DNA of 64,000 nt from Thiocapsa roseopersicina. Its GTDB lineage: Bacteria > Pseudomonadota > Gammaproteobacteria > Chromatiales > Chromatiaceae. The stretch spans positions 161,840-225,839 of the forward strand of contig NZ_FNNZ01000006.1 in NCBI RefSeq assembly GCF_900106925.1, in the 5' to 3' direction. Position numbers and translations under genes: made by a program. The number at the start of each line of letters is the position of its first letter. Position 1 is the first letter of the stretch. The notes below the pieces were generated by a model, which saw only the letters and a list, made by a program, of their open reading frames with translations, was not told the DNA's origin and ran no database searches. Positions 1 through 8,845 of the stretch are shown here, piece by piece.

Positions 1-48
1 GCCGACGACGTCCTGCACCGGAGCCGGCAGATATGGAGCTCGACCGCG

Positions 49-3033
49 ATGACTCATTCCTCCCTGCGAGCCCGAGCCCGACCCGGGGTGGTCGCGGCCC
101 TGGTGTTCCTGACGGCCTCCATCCTTGCCGGGGGGGCGATCCTCTACTTCGAGCGACAGCGCATTGCGCTCGCCCGTGCCGATGCGGCCGCGATCGCCGA
201 CGATTACGCGGACATCCTCGAGATCCAGATCGATCGCGCCCTGTCGGTAACCTACGCGCTGGCCGCATTGGTCCATCAGGGCGGAGGAGGAATCGACGGA
301 TTCGAGACGACGGCCCGTGCACTCTTGCCCTTCTACGAGAACGTCGAGGCCCTTTATCTGGCACCCGAGGGCATCGTCCGGCAGGTCTTCCCCTTGGAAA
401 CCAACGAAGCGGCGCTCGGTTTGAATTTGCTTGAAGATCCGGAGCAGCGCATCGAAGCACGCCTGGCCCGCGACACCGGTCGGCTGACCCTGGCAGGTCC
501 GTTCGAGCTGGTGCAGGGCGGAGAGGGTGTGGTCGGGCGCCTACCTGTCTTCTTGGAGGATGCGCAGGGCAACCCGCTGTTCTGGGGTTTTACGATGGCG
601 ATGTTGCGCACCCCGTCGGCACTCGCGCCCGCCGGGTTGTCGCAGTTGAACGAACGCGGTTTCGAGCTCGCACTCTGGCGCACCGACCCGCGCAGCGGCG
701 CGGTGCAGATCATCGAACAATCCTCGCCCGCGCCACTCTCCGACCCGGTGAACCAACCGGTGCCGCTGCCGAACGCCACCTGGACATTGAGCGTCAGCCC
801 GGTGTGGGGCTGGTCCGATCCCGCAGGATTGGCGGTCAAGGGTGCATCGGGGGTCTCGCTTGCGCTGCTGCTGGCCGCCCTCGCCGGCCTGCTGGCCCAA
901 TCCCGGATCGACCGTGAAAGACTCGAGGACCTGGTGCGCGAGCGTACGACGCAGATCCGTGCCCGCGAGTCCGAGCTCACGCGCGCCCAAGCGGTCGCGA
1001 AGGTCGGCAGTTGGACGCTGGACCTGGCGAGCGGTCGCGTGCAACGCTCCGAGGAGGCCGACCGGATCTTGGGGCCGCACGAGGGCAAGCAGTGCACGGC
1101 GCAGGCGCTGTTCGGTCCCGTTCATCCGGAGGACCTGGAGATCACGGAGCAGGCCTGGCAGGCGGCGTGCGCGGGCGAGGCGTTCGATATCTGCTACCGG
1201 ATCCTGAACGGCGAACGGCTTTCCTGGCTTCGAGCCCGTCTCGAGCCCGCGCCCGCCACATCGAACCAGCGCCGCTGCAGTGTCGGCACCCTGCAGGACA
1301 TCACGGAGCATAAGGCTGCCGATTCGGCCTTGCGCGAGAGCGAAGGGTTTCTCAACTCCGTCATGGAGATCCTTCCCGTAGGAATCTGGTTCCTGAACGA
1401 GACGGGCGAGATTCGATTCATCAACGACGCCGGGAAGCGGATTTGGGCCGGCAGCCGTTATGTCGGGATCGAGCGGTTCGGCGAGTACAAAGCCTGGTGG
1501 CTGGACAGCGGCAAGCCGATCGAGCCTCATGACTGGGCGGCGTCACGCGCCATCGCCCGCGGCGAGACCTCGCTGGGCGAGCAGATCGAGATCGAGTGCT
1601 TCGACGGCACGCGCAAGATCGTCCTCAATTCGGCCGTGCCGTTGCGCGGAGCCGACGGGGCCGTCAAGGGAGTGGTCGTCGTCAACCAGGACATCACCCG
1701 GGACAAGGCTGCCGAGGACGAGATCCGGCGGCTCGCCTTCTACGACCCCCTGACCTGCCTGCCCAATCGCCGGCTCCTCCTCGAGCATCTCTCCCACGCG
1801 CAGGCCACGAGTGCCCGCAGCATGAGCGAGGGGGCGCTCCTGTTCATCGATCTGGACAACTTCAAGACACTCAACGACACCTACGGCCACGACACCGGCG
1901 ATCTGCTGCTGCGGCAGGTCGCCGAGCGGCTGAGCGCCTGCGTGCGCGAGTGCGACACAGTGGCCCGCCTCGGGGGCGACGAGTTCGTGGTGATGCTCGA
2001 GGACCTGGGCACGGACGCCGAAGAGGCGGCTTTGCAGGCCGAGCGTGTCGCCGAAAAGATCCTTGCCAACCTGAACCCGCCCTATCGGATCGCCGAGCAG
2101 TCGCACCACAGTACCCCGAGCATCGGAATCACGCTCTTCAGCGGCCACCGGGAGAGCCTGGAAGAGTTGCTCAAGCGCGCCGACCTGGCGATGTATCAGG
2201 CCAAGGCCGCAGGCCGAAACACACTCTGCTTCTTCGACCCGGAGATGCATGCAGTCCTGGCTCGGCGCGCCGCGCTCGAAGTCGACCTGCGTCAGGGCCT
2301 GCTCGACGGGCAGTTCTTCCTCCAGTACCAGCCGCAGGTCGACGATGCCGGCGGCGTGACCGGCGCCGAAGCACTGTTGCGCTGGCGCCATCCCCAGCGC
2401 GGGATGGTCTCGCCGGGCGAGTTCATCCCGGTGGCGGAGTCCTCGGGTCTGATCCTGCCGCTCGGTCAGTGGGTGCTCGAGGCCGCCGCTCGTCAGCTCG
2501 CCGTCTGGTCGAGGCAATACGAAACCAGTCATCTGTCTTTGGCGGTGAACATCAGTGCGCGCCAGTTCCGCGACCCGCGCTTCGTGGAGCAAGTCCTGCG
2601 GATCATCGAGCAAACCGGAGCGAATCCGCAGCGCCTCAAGCTCGAGATCACCGAGAGCCTCCTGCTCGACGACATCGGGGATGCCATCGACAAGATGTCG
2701 GCGCTCAAATCCCACGGGGTGGGTTTCTCGCTGGACGACTTCGGCACCGGGTACTCCTCGCTCTCCTATCTCAAGCGCCTGCCGCTCGATCAATTGAAGA
2801 TCGACCAGTCGTTCGTGCGCGATGTGCTCACCGACCCCAACGACGCGGCCATCGCCCGCACCATCGTCGCGTTGGCGCAAACGCTCGGCCTCGGCGTCAT
2901 TGCCGAAGGGGTCGAGACGGCGGAGCAGCGGAGCTTTCTCTCCGAGCACGGATGTCGAGCCTTCCAAGGCTATCTGTTCGGACGGCCGGGCGCCGCCGAG
3001 GATCTGCTTGCGCAATCGCCGACGGTGGCTTGA
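49..3033 (+). CDS. CHASE-PAS-PAS-GGDEF-EAL cyclic-di-GMP turnover protein
   Basis: Predicted inner-membrane sensor that makes and/or degrades c-di-GMP. An N-terminal membrane segment (about residues 14-33) is followed by a CHASE-like periplasmic region and a second membrane segment (about 262-285). Two PAS regions follow, at about 307-420 and 427-555. The GGDEF domain has an intact signature at 642-646 and an RxxD inhibitory site (RECD, 633-636) five residues before it. The EAL domain begins at E774-L776 (EALLRW) and keeps the DDFGTGYSS loop. Both catalytic domains look intact, so the net activity cannot be read from sequence. A GGAG about 10 bases upstream supports the start. The ligand sensed is unknown. 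Confidence 0.93.
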   Translation: MTHSSLRARARPGVVAALVFLTASILAGGAILYFERQRIALARADAAAIADDYADILEIQIDRALSVTYALAALVHQGGGGIDGFETTARALLPFYENVEALYLAPEGIVRQVFPLETNEAALGLNLLEDPEQRIEARLARDTGRLTLAGPFELVQGGEGVVGRLPVFLEDAQGNPLFWGFTMAMLRTPSALAPAGLSQLNERGFELALWRTDPRSGAVQIIEQSSPAPLSDPVNQPVPLPNATWTLSVSPVWGWSDPAGLAVKGASGVSLALLLAALAGLLAQSRIDRERLEDLVRERTTQIRARESELTRAQAVAKVGSWTLDLASGRVQRSEEADRILGPHEGKQCTAQALFGPVHPEDLEITEQAWQAACAGEAFDICYRILNGERLSWLRARLEPAPATSNQRRCSVGTLQDITEHKAADSALRESEGFLNSVMEILPVGIWFLNETGEIRFINDAGKRIWAGSRYVGIERFGEYKAWWLDSGKPIEPHDWAASRAIARGETSLGEQIEIECFDGTRKIVLNSAVPLRGADGAVKGVVVVNQDITRDKAAEDEIRRLAFYDPLTCLPNRRLLLEHLSHAQATSARSMSEGALLFIDLDNFKTLNDTYGHDTGDLLLRQVAERLSACVRECDTVARLGGDEFVVMLEDLGTDAEEAALQAERVAEKILANLNPPYRIAEQSHHSTPSIGITLFSGHRESLEELLKRADLAMYQAKAAGRNTLCFFDPEMHAVLARRAALEVDLRQGLLDGQFFLQYQPQVDDAGGVTGAEALLRWRHPQRGMVSPGEFIPVAESSGLILPLGQWVLEAAARQLAVWSRQYETSHLSLAVNISARQFRDPRFVEQVLRIIEQTGANPQRLKLEITESLLLDDIGDAIDKMSALKSHGVGFSLDDFGTGYSSLSYLKRLPLDQLKIDQSFVRDVLTDPNDAAIARTIVALAQTLGLGVIAEGVETAEQRSFLSEHGCRAFQGYLFGRPGAAEDLLAQSPTVA

Positions 3034-3129
3034 TCCGCAGAGGCGCGTCCGCACGGGGACGCCTGCGAACGGACGGTGGTATCCTTGGCCCGAGCGAGTC
3101 ACCGTCCTCCCGTCCAGGCAGTCGCGCGC

Positions 3130-5946
3130 ATGAATCTTCTCTTCGTCGTTCTCATTCCCTTCATCGGGGCCGGCCTGGCTGCGTGGGTCTCGCGCTTCGG
3201 ACGGCTGCAATCGGCCTGGATGGCCGGAGGCGTGGCCCTGGCCTCACTGATCGCGCTGGCGCCGAGCGTGACCGCCCCGTTTCTGGGCGAGACCCTGGTA
3301 CAACGCATCCCCTGGATACCCGCGCTGGGACTCGATCTCGCGTTCCGGCTCGACGGGCTGGGTCTGCTGTTCGCCCTGATGATCCTGGGGATCGGTCTGC
3401 TGGTGATCCTCTACGCGCGCTATTACCTGGCCGAGCGCGACTGCATGGGCCGGTTCTACGGCTATCTGCTGCTCTTCATGGGCTCGATGCTCGGCATCGT
3501 CCTGTCCGAGAACCTGATCCTGCTCCTGATGTTCTGGGAGCTGACGAGTCTGTCGTCCTTCCTGCTCATCAGCTACTGGCAACATCGCGAGGATGCCCGA
3601 ACGGGGGCGCGCATGGCGCTTGCCGTCACGGGGCTGGGCGGGCTCGCCATGCTCGGCGGCTTCGTGCTGCTCGGCGAGATGGTCGGAAGCTACGATCTAT
3701 CGGTGGTTCTCGCCAGCGGCGACCTGATCCGCTCCGACCCGCTCTACACCCCGATGCTGGTGTTGATCCTGCTCGGCGCCTTTACCAAGTCCGCGCAGTT
3801 CCCGTTCCATTTTTGGCTGCCGCACGCGATGGCGGCACCCACCCCCGTGTCGGCCTATCTGCACTCGGCAACCCTGGTCAAAGCGGGCGTCTTCCTGCTG
3901 GCACGCCTGTTCCCGGTGCTTTCGGGGACGACCGAGTGGTCGGTCCTGGTCATGGGCGCGGGGCTTTCGACCCTCTTGATCGGCGCCTATTTCGCCCTCT
4001 TCAAGCACGATCTGAAGGGTCTGCTCGCCTATTCGACCATCAGCCATCTCGGCCTCATCACGCTGCTGTTCGGCATCGGGACACCGCTCGCCGCGGTCGC
4101 CGGTGTCTTCCACATCATCAACCACGCGACCTTCAAGGCGTCGCTCTTCATGGCCGCGGGCATCATCGATCATGAGTGCGGGACGCGCGATATGCGGCGC
4201 ATCAACGGTCTCTGGCGCTACATGCCCTACACGGGGACGCTGGCGATGGTCGCTGCGGCGGCCATGGCCGGAGTTCCGCTCTTCAACGGGTTCCTCTCCA
4301 AGGAGATGTTCTTCGGCGAGACGGTCACCTTCTCGGCGAACCATACATGGGAGTGGCTCCTGCCCAGCGCCGTCGTCGTCGCGGGGATCTTTGCCGTGGC
4401 CTATTCGCTGCGCTTCATCCACGACGTCTTCTTCAACGGCGACCCGGTCGATCTGCCCAAGACCCCGCACGAGCCACCGCGCTGGATGAAGGTGCCGGTA
4501 GAGATCCTGGTCGCGATCTGTCTCCTGGTCGGGATGCTACCGGCCTTCACCGTGGCTCCGCTGCTCTCCGTGGCGGCGACGGGCGTGCTTCAGAGCGCCC
4601 CGCCGGACTACGACCTGGCCATCTGGCACGGGGTCAACGCCGCGCTGATCATGAGCATCGCCGCGTCGGTCGGCGGCATCCTGCTCTATGTGGGGCGTCG
4701 CCCGCTGTTCAACCTCGCCACCAAGCTCGAAGGACTCCTCGATGCCAGGGCCGTCTTCGATTGGCTCCTGAAGGGTCTCCTCGCTCTGGCCGGCGCCGTC
4801 ACACGCACCCTGGATACCGGCTCGCTGCAGCGCATGCTGCTCGTCTTCATCCTGTCGGCGCTGACCCTGGGGACGGTCGGTTTCCTCGGCGGCGATGCAC
4901 CCCTGACCGGCGATCACGACCTTTTGCCTGCCGATGCGGTGAGCCTGCTCGTCACGATCGCTCTGATCACCGTCGCCCTCTGGACGGTCATCCTGCACCG
5001 TCGCCGCCTGACCGCACTCATCGTCATGGGTGCCTTGGGCCTGCTGGTGTCGCTCATCTTCGTGAAGTTCTCGGCGCCGGACCTCGCCTTGACCCAACTC
5101 TCGGTGGAGGTGGTGACGATCGTCCTGCTGCTGTTGGCGCTCTATTTCCTTCCGCAACACAGCCCGAGCGAATCGAGCCGGGCCCGGCGGATCCGGGATA
5201 TCGGGGTGGCCGGCTTGGCCGGCGGCGGCGCGGCGGCACTGACATGGTCGGTGCTGACCCGGCCTTACGAGAGCATCGCGGACTTCTTCCTGGAAAACAG
5301 CGTGCCCGGAGGCGGGGGCGCGAACGTGGTCAACGTGATCCTGGTGGATTTCCGCGGCTTCGACACACTGGGCGAGATCTCGGTCCTGGCCCTCGCCGGC
5401 CTGGGAATCTATGCGATGCTGAAGGATCTGCGTCTGCCCGGACCGACCTGCGATGCACGCGGGCGACCTTGGAACTGGGACATGCACCCGACCATTATGG
5501 CGGCATTGACGCGTCTCCTGCTGCCGCTCGCCCTGCTTGTCTCGGCCTTCATCTTCCTGCGCGGACATAACCTGCCGGGCGGCGGTTTCATCGCCGGGCT
5601 CATCACCGCGATCGCCTTGATCATGCAGTACTTGGCGAACGGCGTGGAATGGACACACAGCCGCATGACCTCCAATCTGCATCCGGTCATCGGTGCCGGG
5701 TTGATGATCGGATTGCTCACCGGGCTCGCGAGCCTGGTCTTCGGCTATCCCTTCCTGACCTCCGCATTCACCCACGTGCACTGGCCGGTGATCGGGGACT
5801 TCGAGCTGGCCTCGGCAATCGCCTTCGATCTCGGGGTCTATCTCGTGGTGGTCGGGGCGACGCTCCTGATCTTGGTGCATCTCGGCCTGATGCATCACGC
5901 CAGTCATCCGGACGAGCCGGAACCCTCCGCGCCGAACCATGCTTGA
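3130..5946 (+). CDS. mrpA: Na+/H+ antiporter Mrp subunit A, fused to an MrpB-type domain
   Basis: First and largest subunit (938 aa) of the multisubunit Mrp/Mnh/Pha monovalent cation/proton antiporter in the inner membrane. The N-terminal two thirds resemble the NuoL/MrpA proton-channel fold: many membrane helices, WELTSLSSFLLI, FPFHFWLPHAMAAPTPVSAYLHSATLVKAG. The C-terminal part is MrpB-like (FLRGHNLPGGGFIAGLI), so A and B are one polypeptide, as is common in proteobacteria. I chose the ATG at 3130 because MrpA proteins begin with a hydrophobic helix, as in MNLLFVVLIPF; the frame is open further upstream. It heads the mrpACDEFG operon. Confidence 0.95.
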   Translation: MNLLFVVLIPFIGAGLAAWVSRFGRLQSAWMAGGVALASLIALAPSVTAPFLGETLVQRIPWIPALGLDLAFRLDGLGLLFALMILGIGLLVILYARYYLAERDCMGRFYGYLLLFMGSMLGIVLSENLILLLMFWELTSLSSFLLISYWQHREDARTGARMALAVTGLGGLAMLGGFVLLGEMVGSYDLSVVLASGDLIRSDPLYTPMLVLILLGAFTKSAQFPFHFWLPHAMAAPTPVSAYLHSATLVKAGVFLLARLFPVLSGTTEWSVLVMGAGLSTLLIGAYFALFKHDLKGLLAYSTISHLGLITLLFGIGTPLAAVAGVFHIINHATFKASLFMAAGIIDHECGTRDMRRINGLWRYMPYTGTLAMVAAAAMAGVPLFNGFLSKEMFFGETVTFSANHTWEWLLPSAVVVAGIFAVAYSLRFIHDVFFNGDPVDLPKTPHEPPRWMKVPVEILVAICLLVGMLPAFTVAPLLSVAATGVLQSAPPDYDLAIWHGVNAALIMSIAASVGGILLYVGRRPLFNLATKLEGLLDARAVFDWLLKGLLALAGAVTRTLDTGSLQRMLLVFILSALTLGTVGFLGGDAPLTGDHDLLPADAVSLLVTIALITVALWTVILHRRRLTALIVMGALGLLVSLIFVKFSAPDLALTQLSVEVVTIVLLLLALYFLPQHSPSESSRARRIRDIGVAGLAGGGAAALTWSVLTRPYESIADFFLENSVPGGGGANVVNVILVDFRGFDTLGEISVLALAGLGIYAMLKDLRLPGPTCDARGRPWNWDMHPTIMAALTRLLLPLALLVSAFIFLRGHNLPGGGFIAGLITAIALIMQYLANGVEWTHSRMTSNLHPVIGAGLMIGLLTGLASLVFGYPFLTSAFTHVHWPVIGDFELASAIAFDLGVYLVVVGATLLILVHLGLMHHASHPDEPEPSAPNHA

Positions 5947-5959
5947 GGAACCGTTGTCG

Positions 5960-6337
5960 ATGGAAGCCCTGATCGCCCTGATCATCGGTGTCTTGACCGC
6001 CTGCGGGGTCTACCTTGCACTGCGGGCGCGCACCTTCCCCGTGGTCATCGGACTGACCCTGCTGTCCTACGCCGTGAATCTCTTCCTCTTCGTCACCGGG
6101 CGCTTGACCGTCGGCCAACCCGCGGTGATCTCGGATCAGGCCGTCGGCTATACCGATCCCCTGCCTCAGGCGCTGGTGCTGACGGCCATCGTCATCAGCT
6201 TCGGCATGACCGCCTTCATCATCATGCTGGCGCTCAAGGCGCGTGCCGAGCTGGGAACAGATCAGGTGGATGGCCGACTCGACGGCGGCGACGCCCCGAA
6301 TGAGCGCGGGCCGGAACGCGGGAGACAGCACGGATGA
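5960..6337 (+). CDS. mrpC: Na+/H+ antiporter Mrp subunit C
   Basis: NuoK-like small membrane subunit of the Mrp antiporter, about 125 aa with three helices. Its core (LTLLSYAVNLFLFVTGRL, then ALVLTAIVISFGMTAF) is typical of MrpC/MnhC. Two in-frame ATGs exist. The one at 5939 overlaps the end of mrpA; the one at 5960 has a TTGAGGAA Shine-Dalgarno-like stretch at normal distance and directly precedes the first hydrophobic helix, so I prefer it. The 3' end overlaps the mrpD start as ATGA, which implies translational coupling. The polar C-terminal tail is longer than needed for the fold. Confidence 0.93.
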   Translation: MEALIALIIGVLTACGVYLALRARTFPVVIGLTLLSYAVNLFLFVTGRLTVGQPAVISDQAVGYTDPLPQALVLTAIVISFGMTAFIIMLALKARAELGTDQVDGRLDGGDAPNERGPERGRQHG

Positions 6338-7866
6338 GCCATCTGGTCATTGCCCCGGTCCTCTTCCCGCTCTTTGCGGCAACCCTGTTGCTGCTGTTGC
6401 GGCGCGTCATGCCCTTGCGCTTACGACGCAGCCTGAATCTCGTCGCGCTCGTCATCCAGATCCTGCTGGTGTCTCTTCTGGCTCAGCGTGTCGCCGGGGG
6501 CGAGATCCTGGTGTATGCGCTCGGCAACTGGCCGGCGCCCTACGGGATCGTCATGGTCGCGGATCGTCTGAGCGTCTGGATGCTGCTCGTCACGAGCCTG
6601 CTCGCCTTCTTCGCCATGCTCTATGCCGTGCGCGGGACGGATGCCGGAAGCCGGCACTTCCATCCGCTCTTTCAGCTCCAGTTGTTCGGTCTGAGCGGTG
6701 CCTTTCTGACCGGCGATCTGTTCAATCTTTTTGTCTTCTTCGAGATCCTGCTGCTCGCCTCCTACGGGCTGCTGCTGCATCGCGGCGGGGCCAATCGGGT
6801 GCGCGCGGGGCTGCACTTCGTCGCACTGAATCTCGCGGGGTCAACACTCTTTCTGTTCGCGGTCGGCACACTCTACGCCATCCTCGGGACGCTCAACATG
6901 GCGGACCTCGCGGTGAAGGCGGCGGCGACCCCGCCGGAGAATCTCGGCGTAGTGCGCGCGGCCGGGCTCCTGTTGTTCGTGGTCTTCGCGCTGAAGGCAG
7001 CGCTGATCCCGCTCTATCTCTGGCTGCCCGCGGCCTATTCGTCGACGTCGGCACCGGTGGCCGCGCTCTTCGCGATCATGACCAAGGTCGGTGCCTACAG
7101 CATCCTGCGGGTCTATACCCTGATCTTCGGCGCCGAGGCCGGTCCGGTCGCGAATCTGATCAGCCCCTGGCTCTTGCCGCTCGCGCTCGCGACCATGGCG
7201 ATCGGCACCCTGGGCGTGCTGGCCGCGCATGAGCTGCGCAGGCAGGTCGCCTATCTGGTGGTGGTGTCGGTGGGGTTCCTGTTGACGGCCTTCGCACTGG
7301 GGACCGAGGCCAGCATCGGCGCAGGTCTCTATTATCTGGCGCACACGACATTCGCGGCGGCGGCCTTCTTCCTCTTGGCGGACATCATCGCCATGGGGCG
7401 CGGCACGCTTGCGGATCGTCTGGATCCGGGGCCGGTCATCGCCAACGCCAACCTGATTGGTGCGCTCTTTTTCATCACCGCCATCCTCGTCTCCGGGTTG
7501 CCGCCGCTGTCCGGATTTCTCGGTAAGTACATGGTGCTGAACGCCGCGGTGGACCTGCCGAGCATGCCTTGGGTGTTCGGCGTGATCCTGACCGCCGGGC
7601 TCTTCGGCATCATTGCACTCGCCCGCAGCGGCAGCCTTTTGTTCTACCGCGCCGAGGGCCTGATCGAGCGCACCGGTACCGCCGGGCGATCCGCCGTCGG
7701 TCCGAACTGGGGCCGTCTCTTGCCGGTCTTCGGCCTGCTGCTGCTGTGCGTCACGCTGGTCATCTGGGCCGGACCCTTGTCCGAGTACACCCGTGCAACC
7801 GCCGAGCAGCTCCTGGAGCCCGGCGTCTATATCCGGGCCGTGCTGGGCGACCCCCGACCTGTATGA
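6334..7866 (+). CDS. mrpD: Na+/H+ antiporter Mrp subunit D
   Basis: NuoM/NuoN-like channel subunit (510 aa, many membrane helices) of the Mrp complex. Recognisable features are the conserved Glu in FNLFVFFEILLLASYGLLLH, the Lys-bearing FALKAALIPLYLWLPAAY segment, and SGLPPLSGFLGKYMVL. In this family these charged membrane residues carry proton translocation. The start codon overlaps the mrpC stop (ATGA). Length and motifs match MrpD better than NuoN because of the surrounding operon. Confidence 0.95.
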   Translation: MSHLVIAPVLFPLFAATLLLLLRRVMPLRLRRSLNLVALVIQILLVSLLAQRVAGGEILVYALGNWPAPYGIVMVADRLSVWMLLVTSLLAFFAMLYAVRGTDAGSRHFHPLFQLQLFGLSGAFLTGDLFNLFVFFEILLLASYGLLLHRGGANRVRAGLHFVALNLAGSTLFLFAVGTLYAILGTLNMADLAVKAAATPPENLGVVRAAGLLLFVVFALKAALIPLYLWLPAAYSSTSAPVAALFAIMTKVGAYSILRVYTLIFGAEAGPVANLISPWLLPLALATMAIGTLGVLAAHELRRQVAYLVVVSVGFLLTAFALGTEASIGAGLYYLAHTTFAAAAFFLLADIIAMGRGTLADRLDPGPVIANANLIGALFFITAILVSGLPPLSGFLGKYMVLNAAVDLPSMPWVFGVILTAGLFGIIALARSGSLLFYRAEGLIERTGTAGRSAVGPNWGRLLPVFGLLLLCVTLVIWAGPLSEYTRATAEQLLEPGVYIRAVLGDPRPV

Positions 7867-7882
7867 CCGGAGTGCATAAGCG

Positions 7883-8377
7883 ATGAAGCTCAGGCTGCTG
7901 CCTCACCCCATCCTCACGCCGGTCCTGGCCCTGATCTGGCTCCTGCTGGTCAACAGCCTGTCGCCCGGTCAGATTCTCTTGGGCCTGATCCTGGGATGGG
8001 CGATCCCGGTCTTCACGCTGCGTTTCTGGCCGGAGCGGGTCAGGGTCCACAAGCCACTGACCTTGATGCGATTTTTGGCGGTCGTCATGTACGACATCCT
8101 GGTGGCCAACCTCGCGGTCGCCGCCCTGATCCTGGGCGGTCCGAAGCACGTCAAGCCGGCCTTCGTCCGCGTGCCGCTTGCCTTGCGCACGGATCTGGGG
8201 ATCAGCCTGCTCGCCAATACGGTCTCCCTGACGCCGGGCACCGTCTCGGCCTGGCTCAGCCCGGATCGCAGCCATTTGGTCGTTCATGGACTCAAGGTCA
8301 ACGACCCCGACGCCCTGATCGCCGAGATCAAGCGTCGCTACGAGGCACCGATCAAAGAGGTCTTCGAGCCATGCTGA
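7883..8377 (+). CDS. mrpE: Na+/H+ antiporter Mrp subunit E
   Basis: Small membrane subunit (164 aa) with the MrpE arrangement: two N-terminal hydrophobic segments, a short helix around VVMYDILVANLAVA, and a soluble C-terminal part with the family signature LLANTVSLTPGTVS. It lies 16 bases after mrpD with a GGAG ribosome-binding site. It overlaps mrpF by 7 bases (ATGCTGA). MrpE is needed for full antiport activity in studied systems but is not NADH-dehydrogenase-like. Confidence 0.94.
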   Translation: MKLRLLPHPILTPVLALIWLLLVNSLSPGQILLGLILGWAIPVFTLRFWPERVRVHKPLTLMRFLAVVMYDILVANLAVAALILGGPKHVKPAFVRVPLALRTDLGISLLANTVSLTPGTVSAWLSPDRSHLVVHGLKVNDPDALIAEIKRRYEAPIKEVFEPC

Positions 8378-8640
8378 GCATCGCCGTCTCCATCGCCTTC
8401 GCACTGGTCTCCGGGGCGCTGCTGCTGAGCCTCTGGCGTCTGCTCCGGGGGCCGGACAAGCCGGACCGCATCCTGGCGCTCGACACCCTCTACATCAATA
8501 CCATCGCCTTGCTGGTCCTGCTCGGGATCCATCTGAGCAGCTCGCTGTATTTCGAGGCCGCGCTTTTGATCGCCATGATGGGGTTTGTCGGTACGGTGGC
8601 ACTCTGCAAATATCTCCTGCGCGGCGATATCATCGAATAA
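8371..8640 (+). CDS. mrpF: Na+/H+ antiporter Mrp subunit F
   Basis: 89-aa protein with three membrane helices. The conserved MrpF stretch is RLLRGPDKPDRILALDTLYI, followed by EAALLIAMMGFVGTVAL. It overlaps mrpE by 7 bases, so it is probably translated by coupling. The TAA stop at 8638-8640 runs directly into the first palindromic element of a tandem pair that separates this gene from mrpG. In most Mrp operons F and G overlap or nearly touch, so the 204-base gap here is atypical. Confidence 0.93.
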   Translation: MLSIAVSIAFALVSGALLLSLWRLLRGPDKPDRILALDTLYINTIALLVLLGIHLSSSLYFEAALLIAMMGFVGTVALCKYLLRGDIIE

Positions 8641-8732
8641 TGAAAGCGCGTCTTTTGGTGGACTTTTGTAATGTTCGAGGGTTTGGCGAGCGTCGCGGGC
8701 ATCTGTTCGCGTTGGAGCTGACGCGCTTTCAT
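8640..8732. repeat. Palindromic CGCGTC element A1 (first of pair)
   Basis: 93-bp imperfect palindrome. The arms ATGAAAGCGCGTC (8640-8652) and GACGCGCTTTCAT (8720-8732) are exact complements. It belongs to the window-wide family with arms of the type TTTAAACCGCGTC...GACGCGGTTTAAA; this copy has the variant AAAGCGCGTC on both sides. It starts on the mrpF stop codon and is followed by a 25-bp T-rich linker and element A2. Confidence 0.85.
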
Positions 8733-8757
8733 AATGTTTAATTCCTTTTGTTTTTTC

Positions 8758-8845
8758 TTCAATCGCGTCGACTCCATGCTCTGATGGGGCCACGTGGGTA
8801 TGATCCGGTACAGCCTCTATCCATCACGCCGAGGACGCGATTGAA
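8758..8845. repeat. Palindromic CGCGTC element A2 (second of pair), ends on mrpG start
   Basis: 88-bp element with arms TTCAATCGCGTC (8758-8769) and GACGCGATTGAA (8834-8845), exact complements. The last A of the right arm is the A of the mrpG ATG. A GAGG at 8831-8834, part of the element, is the only candidate ribosome-binding site for mrpG. Read in the operon direction, its left end (AATCGCGTCGACTCC) is identical to that of element C1 before urtE. Confidence 0.87.

Noticed and set aside
1543..3210. Long minus-strand open frame opposite the GGDEF/EAL gene
   Set aside because: Antisense frame of a GC-rich gene; the translation has no domain or hydrophobic pattern, and the plus-strand protein is unambiguous.
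8640..8845. CGCGTC palindromes as ordinary intrinsic terminators
   Set aside because: They lie inside operons between codirectional genes, come in pairs, and lack a consistent T-run after the second hairpin.
8640..8845. CGCGTC palindromes as a CRISPR array
   Set aside because: Units are palindromic, 85-95 bp, only two per locus, with A/T-rich linkers rather than spacers, and no cas gene is present.
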